From Goodfellowiella coeruleoviolacea (lineage in GTDB: Bacteria > Actinomycetota > Actinomycetes > Mycobacteriales > Pseudonocardiaceae), in contig NZ_JAMTCK010000001.1 in assembly GCF_024171785.1 (NCBI RefSeq), positions 4,981-54,145 on the forward strand: DNA of 49,165 bases, read 5' to 3'. Shown here in pieces: positions 1 to 9,206 of this stretch (its first letter is position 1; the number at the start of each line of letters is the position of its first letter). The translations under genes were made by a program, and so were the position numbers. The notes beneath the pieces are model-generated. The model was not told where the DNA came from and made no database searches. It saw only the letters and a list, made by a program, of their open reading frames with translations.

Positions 1-422
1 TCGATCCCCGCGTCCTCCAACGCCTCCCACGACGTCTCCAACAACAACCGCTGCTGCGGATCCATCGCCTCCGCCTCCCGAGGCGAAATCCCGAAGAATC
101 CAGCGTCAAACCCACCAGCACCGGTCAGAAACCCACCACCCCGCGTGTAGAACCGCCCAGCCCGATCCGGATCCGGATCGAACAACCCCGCCACATCCCA
201 ACCACGATCCACCGGCAACTCACCCACGGCATCACCACCAGCCGCCACCAACCCCCACAGCTCCGCCGCACTCCCCACCCCACCGGGAAACCGACAGCCC
301 ACCCCCACCACCGCGATCGGCTCCCTGGCCCGCTCCTCCACCCGCGCCAACCGATCCCGCACACCACGCAGATCCGCCGTCGCCCGCCGCAGGTACTCGC
401 GAAGCCGCTCCTCGTTGCTCAT
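1..422 (-). CDS. Modular type I PKS, N-terminus (docking helix + start of KS), runs off the window
   Basis: This is the 5' end of a modular polyketide synthase on the minus strand, open to the window edge. Residues 1-30 (starting [15 protein letters not shown]) form a charged amphipathic helix typical of class 1 N-terminal PKS docking domains. A ketosynthase start follows ([14 protein letters not shown], then [13 protein letters not shown] and [10 protein letters not shown]). The ATG overlaps the TGA of the upstream PKS gene (ATGA), so the two are translationally coupled. The upstream protein ends with a C-terminal docking region, so this should be the first extension module accepting the starter from it. 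The KS active site lies beyond the window, so extender choice and reductive domains cannot be read. Confidence 0.93.
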   Translation of the reverse strand, partial: MSNEERLREYLRRATADLRGVRDRLARVEERAREPIAVVGVGCRFPGGVGSAAELWGLVAAGGDAVGELPVDRGWDVAGLFDPDPDRAGRFYTRGGGFLTGAGGFDAGFFGISPREAEAMDPQQRLLLETSWEALEDAGI

Positions 423-3400
423 CGCGCCTCGATTCCTCCACCCAGATCGGAAGTGTTCGGACCGCTCGCTCCGGCGAGCCCCAACTCGTTGTCCAGCACG
501 GCGAACAGCTCGTCGTCGCTGGCCGCGCCGAGCAGCGGGTCGGGTGCGGTGTGGTGCAGTTCGTTGAGCGTGCGCAGCAACGCCCGCAGTCGGGCGTCCA
601 CGTCTGGGGCGGCGTCACCGGAGAGGCCGGGGAGCACGCGCTCCAGGTGGGTGAGCGCCCGCAGCACGTCAGCGCGGGGCCGCTCGTGCGACGCGGGTTC
701 CTCACCGGTGGCCAGGTCCGCGATCAGCACCGCCACGTGGTCGGCCAGTGCCCGTGGCGTGGGGTGGCTGAAGACCTCGGCCGTGGTCAGCGACACCCCT
801 GTCGCCGCGCTGAGTCTGCCGCAGAACTCGCTGATGCCGACCGAATCCAGGCCCAGTTCCCGGAAACTGCGTTCGGGATCGACCGGGGTGGACGGCTCGT
901 TGCCGAGCACGACGGCGAGGTGACCGGTGACGACGTCCAGCGGATCGCGCGCGCGCCCGTCGTCAGCGGGCTCGGCGGTGCTCGCCGCTGGCGCGCCGGT
1001 GTCGGGCAGCCAGTGGCTGCGCCGGTGGAACGGGTAGGTGGGCAGCCGCACGCGTCGGCCCGCCGGGTACACCCGGTCCCAGGACACGTCCACGCCCTGG
1101 GCGTGCGCCTGCGCCAGTGACCGGACGAAGCGGTCCCAGCCGCCGTCGTCGCGGTGCAGTGTGCCCACCACCGCCACGGGGGTGTCCAGGTGCGCGGCGA
1201 CGTCGGCGACCGCCTGGGCCAGCACCGGGTGCGGGGACACCTCGACGAACGCGCGGTGCCCCTCGGCGAGGGCCGCGCGCACGGCCGCGTCGAACCGGAC
1301 CGGGCGCCGGAGGTTCTCACCCCAGTACTCGGCGGTGGCGAACCCGGCGTCGGCCCGGCCACCGGTGACCGTGGAGTACACCGCGCGCGCCAGCGGCCGC
1401 GGCGTGATGTCGCCGAGTTCGGCGCGCAGCCGCGCGCGCAGCGGTTCCACGTGCGGGCTGTGGGAGGCGTAGTTGATTCCCAGGACCTGGTGGGCGATGC
1501 CCTCGGCCGCGCAGGCGCGCGCCAGTTCCCGCACCGCGCGCGGGTCGCCCGAGGCCACCGTGGCATTGGGGGCGTTGACCACGGCGACGTGCAGGTCGTG
1601 GTGCTGCTCGGCGATCATCCGGGCCAGCTCGTCAGCCGGCAGGGCGGTGGAGAGCATCGCCCCGGTGCCCGCCAGGGTGGCGACGGTCCTGGCTCGGGCC
1701 GCGACGATCCGGACCGCGTCGGGCAGCGACAGCGCCCCGGCGAGGTGGGCCGCGGCGATCTCCCCCTGCGAGTGGCCGATGAGCGCGGCGGGACGCACTC
1801 CGCACGACGCCCACACCGCGGCCAGCGCCACCACGGTGGCGAACATCGCGGGCTGCACCACGTCGTCCCGGGTCAGCGCCGGGGCACCGGGCGCGCCGAG
1901 CAGGACCTCCCGCAGGGACCAGTCGACGTGCTGGGCGAACGCCTCGTCGCACTCCTGGATGCGCTCGGCGAACACCGCGGAGGTGGTGAGCAGGCCTCGG
2001 GCCATACCCGTCCACTGTGGACCGTGTCCGGGCAGGACGAACACGGGCGCGCCGGGCCGGTCGCTGGGGGCGTGGCCCAGCAGCGCGTCAGCGGACGGCG
2101 CACCGGCCGCGACCGAGGCGAGCGCGGCGTTTCTGGCCGCCTCGTCGGCGGCGACGACAACGGCCCGGTGCGCGAAGTGGGTTCTCGTGGTGGCCAGGCT
2201 GTGCGCGATGTCCTCGGGGTCACCGTCGGCGGTGGACAGCCAGCCGCGCAGTCGGGCCGCCTGGGCGCGCAGGTCGGTTTCGGTCCGGCCGGACAGCGGC
2301 CAGGCCACCGGGCCGGTACCGCGCCCCGCTGCCGTGCCACCCGCCCTCGCCGGCGCCTCGCCCACGACGACGTGGCAGTTCGTGCCGCCGAGCCCGAAGG
2401 AGCTGACGCCGCCGAGCAGTGGCCGATCCGGCCGGGGCCACGGTCCGCGCGCCGTGGGCACGCGCAGTCCCAGCCGGGCGAGCGGTGGTCCCTCGGCCCG
2501 GAAGTGCAGGCTGGCCGGCAGCTGCCGGTGGACCAGGGCCAGGATCAGCTTGAGCAGTCCGGCGATCCCCGCCGCGCCCTCCAGGTGGCCGATGTTGGTC
2601 TTCACCGAGCCCACCAGCAGCGGCGCCCCCTCCGCACGGGGCTCGGCCGCGCCAGCGCCCAGCGCGGTCGCCTCCACCGCGTCACCCAGGCGCGTTCCCG
2701 TGCCGTGCAACTCCACGTACTGCACGTCCTCGGGCCCGACGCCGGCGCGGTGACAGGCGAGCAGCCGCACGTCGCGTTGGGCGTCGGGGTTGGGCGCGGT
2801 GAGCGTGTCGCTGCCGCCGTCGTGGTTCACGGCGCTGCCCAGGATCACGGCGTGCACCGGATCTCCGGCGCGGATCGCCTCGGCCAGCGGCTTGAGGACG
2901 ACCACGCCGCCGCCCTCGCCCCGGACGAATCCGTCCGCGTCCGCGTCGAAGACGGCGCACCGTCCCGAGGGGGAGAGCACACCGAGCGCACCCAGGTGCC
3001 GCCCGGCCGCCGGGTCGGTGTTCAGGTGCACGCCGACGACGACCGCCATGCTGGACTCGCCCCGCAGCAGGCTCTCCGCCGCCAGGTGCACCGCGACCAA
3101 CGAGGACGACTGTCCAGTGTCGACGGTGATGCTGGGCCCGCGGGTGGCCAGCACGTGGGACACCCGGTTGGCGATCATCGACCGGCTCACGCCCGCCGCG
3201 GCGTAGGAGGATCTGGCCGGGCTCTCGCGCAACAGGTGCGCGTACCCGTCGGCGGCGACACCGGCGAACACGCCCACCGGCTGGCCCCGCAGCGACGCGG
3301 GCACCACGCCGGCGTCCTCCAGCGCCTCCCAGACCAGTTCGAGAGCCAGGCGCTGCTGCGGGTCGGTCGCGGCGGCCTCCACCGGCAGCATGCCGAAGAA

Positions 3401-3637
3401 CTCCGCGTCGAACAGGTCGATCCGGTCCAGGAATCCGCCCCGCGACGTTGGCGCGCCGGCCGGCCAGCCCCGGTGCGGTGGCGCGTCCCGCACCGCGTCG
3501 CCGCCCCGGCTGAGCAGGTTCCACAGCTCAGCGGGATCGGCCGCGCCGGGCAGTCGACAGGCCATCCCGACGACGGCTATTCCACCGGCCGCGCCTCGAC
3601 CGGCGGAATCCGGAGAACACGGGTCGGACAAGGCCAT
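419..3637 (-). CDS. Modular PKS loading protein: KSQ-AT-ACP with C-terminal docking domain
   Basis: A 1072-residue loading protein. The KS-like domain (about 20-425) has Gln at residue 176 in VDTGQSSSL where a condensing KS has Cys; the His motifs (HGTGT at 311, [10 protein letters not shown] at 348) are kept. This is the KSQ signature: it decarboxylates the acyl-ACP to make the starter. The AT (about 530-830) has active-site GHSQG (Ser623) and YASH (723-726), the motif linked to methylmalonyl-CoA, so propionyl is the predicted starter. The ACP (about 900-975) carries the phosphopantetheine Ser932 in LGLDSVG. The last 80 residues are a helical C-terminal docking region pairing with the next protein, whose ATG overlaps this stop. 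Start ATG is preceded by GAGG. Domain calls are firm; starter identity is inferred from motifs. Confidence 0.95.
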   Translation of the reverse strand: MALSDPCSPDSAGRGAAGGIAVVGMACRLPGAADPAELWNLLSRGGDAVRDAPPHRGWPAGAPTSRGGFLDRIDLFDAEFFGMLPVEAAATDPQQRLALELVWEALEDAGVVPASLRGQPVGVFAGVAADGYAHLLRESPARSSYAAAGVSRSMIANRVSHVLATRGPSITVDTGQSSSLVAVHLAAESLLRGESSMAVVVGVHLNTDPAAGRHLGALGVLSPSGRCAVFDADADGFVRGEGGGVVVLKPLAEAIRAGDPVHAVILGSAVNHDGGSDTLTAPNPDAQRDVRLLACHRAGVGPEDVQYVELHGTGTRLGDAVEATALGAGAAEPRAEGAPLLVGSVKTNIGHLEGAAGIAGLLKLILALVHRQLPASLHFRAEGPPLARLGLRVPTARGPWPRPDRPLLGGVSSFGLGGTNCHVVVGEAPARAGGTAAGRGTGPVAWPLSGRTETDLRAQAARLRGWLSTADGDPEDIAHSLATTRTHFAHRAVVVAADEAARNAALASVAAGAPSADALLGHAPSDRPGAPVFVLPGHGPQWTGMARGLLTTSAVFAERIQECDEAFAQHVDWSLREVLLGAPGAPALTRDDVVQPAMFATVVALAAVWASCGVRPAALIGHSQGEIAAAHLAGALSLPDAVRIVAARARTVATLAGTGAMLSTALPADELARMIAEQHHDLHVAVVNAPNATVASGDPRAVRELARACAAEGIAHQVLGINYASHSPHVEPLRARLRAELGDITPRPLARAVYSTVTGGRADAGFATAEYWGENLRRPVRFDAAVRAALAEGHRAFVEVSPHPVLAQAVADVAAHLDTPVAVVGTLHRDDGGWDRFVRSLAQAHAQGVDVSWDRVYPAGRRVRLPTYPFHRRSHWLPDTGAPAASTAEPADDGRARDPLDVVTGHLAVVLGNEPSTPVDPERSFRELGLDSVGISEFCGRLSAATGVSLTTAEVFSHPTPRALADHVAVLIADLATGEEPASHERPRADVLRALTHLERVLPGLSGDAAPDVDARLRALLRTLNELHHTAPDPLLGAASDDELFAVLDNELGLAGASGPNTSDLGGGIEAR

Positions 3638-4445
3638 ACGGGTACCTCACAGCGTCGAACGGATACGAGCCGGTCAGCACCGGTGCCGACGGCGCGGGTG
3701 GGGCAGGCGACTCGGCCCGCGGCTACGCGGGTGCGGTGTGAGCGCACCGGGGAGACGGAATCAGGAATTGCGTGGCAGGACGGACGGCGCCCGGTGCGAC
3801 AACGGCGGCTCCACCTGTATTTCGCGCCGCCGCCACACCGATCGACACGGTCAGACAATGCGAGCAGAAAAACCGTACATCCGCCGTGAAGAGCCTGTCA
3901 ACGCACCGCACCAGTCAGCCCGATTGACTCCGAACACCCGGCACAAAGTCCGGAATACCTGGACATCCAGCCATTTCGCCACCTCTGGCCAGCGGCACGG
4001 ACACCGCGGCTTGGGACACCGCCGGCGCGACCACGGCAGCCCGCCTGTTCCGGCAAACCCGGCAGGGACAAAGGGGCACGACCACACCCACCCCGATCAG
4101 CCCCTTCACAGCCCGGGGCGCAGCCTGTATCTATTGAGCGAGGCCGGATAATGGGCCTCCAACAGTTGCCAAGGGCATCCTCAACGCTGTCCCGACAATG
4201 ACGCCGAGGAGAGCTGTTCGGCTGCCATAACAGATCCCTCCTGGCACACCGCCACACATTGTCGCGGAACACCGAGAACCGCGTTCCGCACAATGGGGTG
4301 TTACGCCAGGAATTCCGTGAATACGCGCGGACAGCGTTGTCCGCCGGAGTAGTCAGCAGGCGGGGCAGGACCAGCGCGGCCGGGCCTGGCCACGGGCCGC
4401 CACACCGTTCCACGCTCATCCCAGGCCGCTTCTGGAGGAGAAACG
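3638..4445. other. Divergent intergenic region between PKS and rSAM operon
   Basis: These 808 bp separate the minus-strand PKS loading gene from the plus-strand radical-SAM operon. The sequence is less GC-rich than its flanks. Open frames in it (for example antisense of the PKS leader and around 3900-4150) show no recognisable domain and no ribosome binding site, so I regard it as non-coding. It must hold both promoters. I saw no convincing -35/-10 pair, only a perfect 7-bp inverted repeat at 4327-4344 and a strong Shine-Dalgarno (GGAGGAG, 4434-4440) before the rSAM gene. Confidence 0.6.
4327..4344. promoter_or_regulatory. Inverted repeat upstream of the rSAM operon, candidate operator
   Basis: GCGGACA-gcgt-TGTCCGC is a perfect 7-bp dyad with a 4-bp spacer, about 100 bp before the GTG of the radical SAM gene. 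It could be a regulator site for the nine-gene operon. No regulator gene is adjacent, and a chance dyad of this size in GC-rich DNA is not excluded. Confidence 0.35.
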
Positions 4446-5621
4446 GTGCATCCCCGAACAGCGCGCACACTGAACCGCAAGGAATTCGAGGACTTACGCC
4501 GGACGGTCGCCATCCGCGCCGAGACCCGGCGCAACATCGGCGTCGACGCCGCGTACGCGACCCCGATGCCCCGCGAGGTGAGCATGCAGCTCACCTACCG
4601 CTGCAACCTGCGGTGCAACCACTGCTACCAGTGGAACGACCAGGGTTTCTTCCACGACTTCAGCAAGGAGAAGCAACGGACCGAACTGGACGTCGCCGTG
4701 GTGGACGACGTCCTGCGCGCCACCGACGACACCCGGGCGAAGGTCTTCCTCTGGGGCGGCGAGCCCCTGATGCACAAGCGCTTCGGCGACATCGCCGCGC
4801 TGCTCGCGCGCAACCCGCGCACGGTCGTCATGTGCACCAACGGGTTGCTGCTGGAACGCCACGTCGACGACCTGTTGACCATCGGCCCCGGGCTGAACAT
4901 CCTGGTGAGTCTGGACGGCCGCGACGACGACCACGAGGCGCTGCGCGGACGCGGCACCTTCCCGCGCACCGTCCGCAACATCCAGTCCATGTTGGACCTG
5001 CAGCGCTCCGGCGAGTACCAGGGCGAGATCTCCATCTCCTGCATGGTCAGCAACGAGACCGTCGGCAAGATGTACGACTTCATGGAGTGGGCCGAGGCCC
5101 TCGGGGTCAACACCGTCTACTTCCAGTTCCCCTGGTACATCAGCCCGGATGTCGCGCGCTCCATGGACGAGCTGTACGAGCGGTGCTTCAGCTGGCTCAA
5201 CCCGCCGGCCCCGGGCACCCGCCCCACCTGGCACTCCTACACCTACCGGCTCAAGCCCGAACTGATCGACGAGCTGAAGCGCTCGATGACCAGGCTGGCC
5301 GAACGCACGTGGAACGTGCGCATCCGCTACCAGCCGCAGCTGGAGATCGACGAGGTGGAGGAGTTCATCCTCGGCGTTCCCAAGCCCGCGCAGCAGCGCA
5401 ACCGGTGCCTGGCGGTGTCCAACCGACTGGAGGTGCACGCCGACGGCAAGGTCAGCTCCTGCAAGTTCTTCCCGGAGTTCGTCATCGGCGACCTCTACGA
5501 CAACAGCGTCGCGGAGGTGTGGCAGGGCGAGGCCTTCCGGCGGGTGCGCGAGGTCCTGCGCGGCACCAGCCTCATGCCGGTGTGCTCCCGCTGCATCCTC
5601 CTCTACCTGAACGGAGTGTGA
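4446..5621 (+). CDS. Radical SAM enzyme with C-terminal twitch/SPASM-like domain
   Basis: A 391-residue radical SAM protein. The CX3CX2C cluster motif is C53-C57-C60 (YRCNLRCNHC); GGEP (104-107) is the SAM-contacting motif. The C-terminal part has four further cysteines, C321, C339, C380 and C383, in a SPASM/twitch-like arrangement able to hold an auxiliary iron-sulfur cluster. Twitch/SPASM enzymes include peptide-modifying maturases and small-molecule dehydrogenases such as BtrN of butirosin; no precursor peptide gene is seen nearby, so a small-molecule or carrier-bound substrate is more likely (inference). It is the first gene of a nine-gene operon and is followed 4 bp later by an ACP. Start GTG is preceded by GGAGGAG. 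Leu17 is encoded by TTA (4494-4496), a rare codon that can make expression depend on bldA tRNA. Confidence 0.93.
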   Translation: MHPRTARTLNRKEFEDLRRTVAIRAETRRNIGVDAAYATPMPREVSMQLTYRCNLRCNHCYQWNDQGFFHDFSKEKQRTELDVAVVDDVLRATDDTRAKVFLWGGEPLMHKRFGDIAALLARNPRTVVMCTNGLLLERHVDDLLTIGPGLNILVSLDGRDDDHEALRGRGTFPRTVRNIQSMLDLQRSGEYQGEISISCMVSNETVGKMYDFMEWAEALGVNTVYFQFPWYISPDVARSMDELYERCFSWLNPPAPGTRPTWHSYTYRLKPELIDELKRSMTRLAERTWNVRIRYQPQLEIDEVEEFILGVPKPAQQRNRCLAVSNRLEVHADGKVSSCKFFPEFVIGDLYDNSVAEVWQGEAFRRVREVLRGTSLMPVCSRCILLYLNGV

Positions 5622-5625
5622 TCTG

Positions 5626-5922
5626 GTGCGCGAAGCGGATGTGGTGCTGGACCAGAACGACGTGGCGGACACCGCCGCGGTGGCCGGGCGCATCAAGGCG
5701 TTGCTGGGCACGATCCTCGGCGACCCCGCGTTGGCGGCCACCATCGACGAGAACACCAGCATCGTCAACGACCTCGGGCTCGACTCCATCCAGATGATCA
5801 ACTTCCTGCTCCAGCTGGAGGACGAGTTCAACCTCGAACTGGACTTCGAGGACCTGTCGCTGGAACAGCTCGACTCGCTGCGCCAGCTCACCGCGTTCGT
5901 CTCGGAAGCCGGCGCGCGGTGA
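5626..5922 (+). CDS. Free-standing acyl/peptidyl carrier protein
   Basis: A 98-residue carrier protein. The phosphopantetheine attachment Ser54 lies in LGLDSIQ, followed by an acidic helix II (MINFLLQLEDEF) as expected for an ACP recognised by discrete enzymes. It starts with GTG 4 bp after the rSAM stop, and its TGA overlaps the GTG of the ATP-grasp gene (GTGA). The context (ATP-grasp ligase next, stand-alone condensation domain and flavin monooxygenase downstream) suggests that an amino or hydroxy acid is loaded, modified while thioester-bound, and transferred. The PKS loading protein has its own ACP, so this one is unlikely to be the polyketide starter carrier, although a link is possible. 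Confidence 0.95.
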   Translation: MREADVVLDQNDVADTAAVAGRIKALLGTILGDPALAATIDENTSIVNDLGLDSIQMINFLLQLEDEFNLELDFEDLSLEQLDSLRQLTAFVSEAGAR

Positions 5923-7241
5923 CCCTGGGCGCTGCGGTCCGGCTCGGCACCTTCGACGCCGAGCGGCACTGGCGCCCCCAGGACCTGGCCCGGTTGCCGT
6001 CGGTGTCCGATCCGGCCGCCGATCTCGTCGTCGCCGCGATGGACGAACTGCTCGCCGTCACCTGCGCACCGGGCGACCTGCTGGTCACGGGTTCACCGGT
6101 GCCGCCGCTGTTCCTCGACGTGCTCGGCGCGGCCGGCGCCACCGCCGAGCACCGCACCGCCCCGGGTGATCCGGCAGAACCGGTGGAGCAGCGGCTGACC
6201 CGCGCGCCACTGCCGGAACTGGCCGGGCGCACGCTCGTCCCCTACGCGGTGCTGCCCGACACCGCCGCGATGGCCCGCCGGTGCGCGCTGCGCGTCACCT
6301 CGGGCGACGTCGACGTGGTGCGCGAGGTGTCCTCGAAGACCTGGTCCAACACGCTGGTCCAGCGAGCGGGTCTGCCCGGTGCCGGCGAGGTCGTGCGCTC
6401 CACCCGCGCGCTGGAGGACGCCGTGCGGGCGCAGGACGGCCGCCCGGTGCTGGTCAAGGACCCGCACGGGGTGTCGGGCCGGGGCACCGTGGAGGTGTCC
6501 TCGCCCCGGGTGCTCAGCTCGCTGGTCCGGTCGCTGAGCAGACAGGTCGACCGGGGCGCGCGCCTCGAACTGCTGGTGCAGCCCCGCTTCGACCGCGTGC
6601 TCGACTTCTCCGCGCACGCCGAGGTGCGCGCCGACGGCCAGGTCGTGCAGCACGGCGTGCTGCTGCTGGAGAACACGGCGTTCAGCTACGCCGGGTCCCG
6701 GCCGGCACCACCGGATCTCGTCGCGCGCCTGGCGGATCGCGGCTACCACCACCAGATCGCCCTGGTGGGCACCGCCCTGGCGGAGGCCGGGTACCGCGGT
6801 CCGCTGTGCGTGGACTCGATGCTGCTGCGGGACGGGACGCTGGTCCCGGTGTTGGAGATCAACCCGCGCCTGTCCATGGGGTCCATCGCGCTCGCCGCGG
6901 CACGCCTGAACCAGGAGTGCGCCGTGCGACTGGCCGTGCGGCGGCTGCGCGTGCCCGCCGCACCGGCCGGCACACCGGCGCCGACGCGGGCCTTCGAGGC
7001 CGTGGTCGCTGGACTGCGCGGGCACCGGGCGCTGCTGCGCGCGGGCGGCACCGGTGTGCTGCCCCTCGCGGTCAACACGCTGCGTCCGCCGTGGGGCAGG
7101 TTCTACTGCGCGGTCGTGGCAAGCGACGCCGAGGAGGACCGGCGGTGGGACGCGGTGCTGGACAGCGTGCTCGACGGCGTGCTCGACGGCGTTGCCCCGG
7201 TGGCCGACCAGAACCGGGACGAGGTGCTGCGTGTTCCGTGA
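5919..7241 (+). CDS. ATP-grasp carboxylate ligase
   Basis: A 440-residue ATP-grasp protein. The ATP-binding Lys180 and the glycine loop GVSGRGT (184-190) are visible, then LVQPRF (219-224) and the metal/phosphate motif EINPRLSMG (313-321). ATP-grasp enzymes join a carboxylate to an amine or thiol through an acyl phosphate. Directly after an ACP gene, the best parallel is BtrJ of butirosin, which loads glutamate onto the carrier protein and later adds a protecting glutamyl group. Here the substrate is unknown. GTG start overlaps the ACP stop; the 3' end overlaps the next gene by 11 bp. The first 130 residues do not match a domain I can name. Confidence 0.9.
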   Translation: MTLGAAVRLGTFDAERHWRPQDLARLPSVSDPAADLVVAAMDELLAVTCAPGDLLVTGSPVPPLFLDVLGAAGATAEHRTAPGDPAEPVEQRLTRAPLPELAGRTLVPYAVLPDTAAMARRCALRVTSGDVDVVREVSSKTWSNTLVQRAGLPGAGEVVRSTRALEDAVRAQDGRPVLVKDPHGVSGRGTVEVSSPRVLSSLVRSLSRQVDRGARLELLVQPRFDRVLDFSAHAEVRADGQVVQHGVLLLENTAFSYAGSRPAPPDLVARLADRGYHHQIALVGTALAEAGYRGPLCVDSMLLRDGTLVPVLEINPRLSMGSIALAAARLNQECAVRLAVRRLRVPAAPAGTPAPTRAFEAVVAGLRGHRALLRAGGTGVLPLAVNTLRPPWGRFYCAVVASDAEEDRRWDAVLDSVLDGVLDGVAPVADQNRDEVLRVP

Positions 7242-8214
7242 GATCGGCTTGATCGGCGCGACCGGGATCGCCGAACGCGCGATCATCGGCCCGGCGCGGG
7301 CCCGCGACGACGTGCGGGTGTACGCGGTCGCCGCGAGCAGTGCCGAGCGGGCCCGGGGCTACCGCGACAAGCACGGCATTCCCGTGGCGCACGACGACTA
7401 CCGGGCGCTGGTCGACGATCCCCGGGTGGCGGTGGTGTACGTGTCCCTGCACAACTCCGCCCACTGCCGGTGGGCCGTGGCGGCCGCCCGGGCCGGCAAG
7501 CACGTGCTCGTCGAGAAACCGCTGTGCCTGAGCCGGCGTGAGCTGCACGCGCTGCGCCGCGCCGCAGCCGACGGCGGCGTGCGGCTGCTGGAGGCGGTGA
7601 TGACCGCGCACCACCCGTGGCAGGCGGTTGTGCGCGGGATGATCGCATCGCGCGAGCTGGGCGAGCTGCTGTCGGTGACGACCCACATCACCTTCGACAT
7701 CCCGCCCGGTGCCGGCTACCGGTTCCGCCCCGAACTGGGCGGCGGGGCGCTGTTCGACACCGCCGCGTACTGGTTGCAGGCCGTTCAGGCCACTGTCGGG
7801 CTCGGTGGCGCCACGGCCGAGGGCCACTCCGACTTCAGCGGCCCACACGGCGTGGACGTCGCGTTCACCGCCCACCTGAGCTGGCCGTCCGGCGTGCGGG
7901 CCACCCTGCACGCGGGCCTGGCCGGCCCGTACCGGGCGGATCACGAGTTCACGTTCTCCGGCGGCGTGGTGCGGCTGCGCAACTTCCTGCGCCCCTCGGC
8001 GGGCGCGCTGCCCGTCAACCTGATCGTCCTGCCGCACGACGGACCGCGTCGGGTGGAGTCGTTCCGGCCCCTCGGCTACTTCGCCGCCCAACTCGACCGC
8101 GTGCTGTCCACACTGGACCAGCCAGGCACCGACGAGGTCGCTCGGTCCGCCGAGCGCGTCGCCCTCATGGAGGACGCCTACCTCGACGCCCTCGGCCGCG
8201 CGGCGGTGGGGTGA
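7231..8214 (+). CDS. Gfo/Idh/MocA family NAD(P)-dependent oxidoreductase
   Basis: A 327-residue oxidoreductase. The N-terminal Rossmann fold starts with GLIGATGIA (6-14), and the family motif EKP is at 95-97 (HVLVEKPLCLS). The C-terminal alpha/beta domain holds GGGALFDTAAYWLQA, the usual helix with the catalytic Asp region. Members oxidise or reduce sugars, inositols and cyclitols. I start it at GTG 7231, which overlaps the ATP-grasp stop by 11 bp and gives a normal family length; a longer upstream reading would add non-family sequence. In this operon it probably acts on the sugar or cyclitol part of the product, together with the kinase and glycosyltransferase (inference). Confidence 0.93.
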   Translation: MFREIGLIGATGIAERAIIGPARARDDVRVYAVAASSAERARGYRDKHGIPVAHDDYRALVDDPRVAVVYVSLHNSAHCRWAVAAARAGKHVLVEKPLCLSRRELHALRRAAADGGVRLLEAVMTAHHPWQAVVRGMIASRELGELLSVTTHITFDIPPGAGYRFRPELGGGALFDTAAYWLQAVQATVGLGGATAEGHSDFSGPHGVDVAFTAHLSWPSGVRATLHAGLAGPYRADHEFTFSGGVVRLRNFLRPSAGALPVNLIVLPHDGPRRVESFRPLGYFAAQLDRVLSTLDQPGTDEVARSAERVALMEDAYLDALGRAAVG

Positions 8215-9206
8215 GGCCGGTGTCCACGACAACCAGCAGACCACCCCGTCGACGCGCGCGCGAACTGCTCAGCGCGGCGCTGACCGTCGTCGCCGCGGCC
8301 GCCCTGTGCTGGTGGTCGCTGCGCGGCGTCGACTGGCCCAGCCTGCTCGACACGCTGCGGCGCTCCTCCCCCGCGCTGGTGGCCCTGTCGGTGATCGGCT
8401 ACACGCTCGCCTTCTGCGTGCTCGACGTCACCGGCTTCACCCTGGTGTACCGCCGCCACCTGGCGCCGGGCGTGCCGGTGCGCGACGTGATCGTGGTCGT
8501 CTGCGGCAAGCTGTTGCCCGGCCTGGTGTTCCCCCTGTTGACCAAGGTCGTGGCACCGGTGTACTTCCGCCGCCGGTGGGGTGTTCCCGCCCTGCGGACC
8601 CTGGGCGCCACCGAAGTGCTCACGGTCGCGGACGCGGTGGTGCTGGTCGGCGTCGTCGCGGTCGGCGCGCTGCTCACCGACGGGATGCCCGCGGTGACCG
8701 CCCCACTGGGCGCTGTGGTCGCCGCGGTTCTGGCGGCCTTCCTGCTGTGGGCGTGGCTGCCCTCGGCCCGCCCCCTGTTTCCCCGCCTGCGCGCCAACGC
8801 GTTCCTGTCAGTGCTGGTGCGCACCAGCCCGGCGGAGATGCTGGTGCAGCTCGCGTTGCGCTTCGGTCTGGTGGTGGCCATGGCGTTGTCCTGGTGGCTG
8901 CTGCTGCTGGCGACCGGCACGCCGCTGTCCCCCGGCCACCTGGTGCAGTTCTGCTCGGTCTTCCTGATCGCCACGCAGCTGCCGATCTCGGTCGGCGGCT
9001 ACGGCGGCCCGCAGGGCGTGTGCGTGCTGCTGCTCAGCGACGCGTGGGGGCTGCTGTCGCAGGTCGAGGCCGTCGCACTGAGCCTGCTGTGGTCCACCGC
9101 CTACCTGCTGTCCCGCGCGGTGGTCGGCGCCGCCTTCGCCGTGCCGGTGTTCCGGCTGCTGCGCGCGGGCGGTCCCGTCGAGCCGGAGGGAGCGGCGCGT
9201 GCCTAG
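8211..9206 (+). CDS. Flippase-like integral membrane protein (LPG synthase TM / UPF0104 family)
   Basis: A 331-residue polytopic membrane protein, with about eight hydrophobic stretches (for example residues 22-40, 55-75, 140-185, 225-245). The segment around QLPISVGGYGGPQG matches the conserved glycine-rich loop of the UPF0104/LPG-synthase transmembrane family (PF03706). It has no cytosolic LPG synthase domain. Family members are tied to lipid or lipid-linked glycan translocation. Start GTG 8211 overlaps the previous stop; an alternative GTG lies at 8220. In this operon it may flip or export a lipid-linked or glycosylated product, or give self-protection; neither is shown by the sequence. 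Confidence 0.85.
   Translation: MRPVSTTTSRPPRRRARELLSAALTVVAAAALCWWSLRGVDWPSLLDTLRRSSPALVALSVIGYTLAFCVLDVTGFTLVYRRHLAPGVPVRDVIVVVCGKLLPGLVFPLLTKVVAPVYFRRRWGVPALRTLGATEVLTVADAVVLVGVVAVGALLTDGMPAVTAPLGAVVAAVLAAFLLWAWLPSARPLFPRLRANAFLSVLVRTSPAEMLVQLALRFGLVVAMALSWWLLLLATGTPLSPGHLVQFCSVFLIATQLPISVGGYGGPQGVCVLLLSDAWGLLSQVEAVALSLLWSTAYLLSRAVVGAAFAVPVFRLLRAGGPVEPEGAARA

Noticed and set aside
1154-3889. Long plus-strand open frame opposite the PKS loading gene
   Set aside because: It is the antisense shadow of the KSQ-AT-ACP gene; it is rich in Gly/Arg/His/Gln and shows no domain.
4446-5621. RiPP maturase with a precursor peptide
   Set aside because: No short open frame with a conserved leader or core was seen near the radical SAM gene; the next gene is an ACP.
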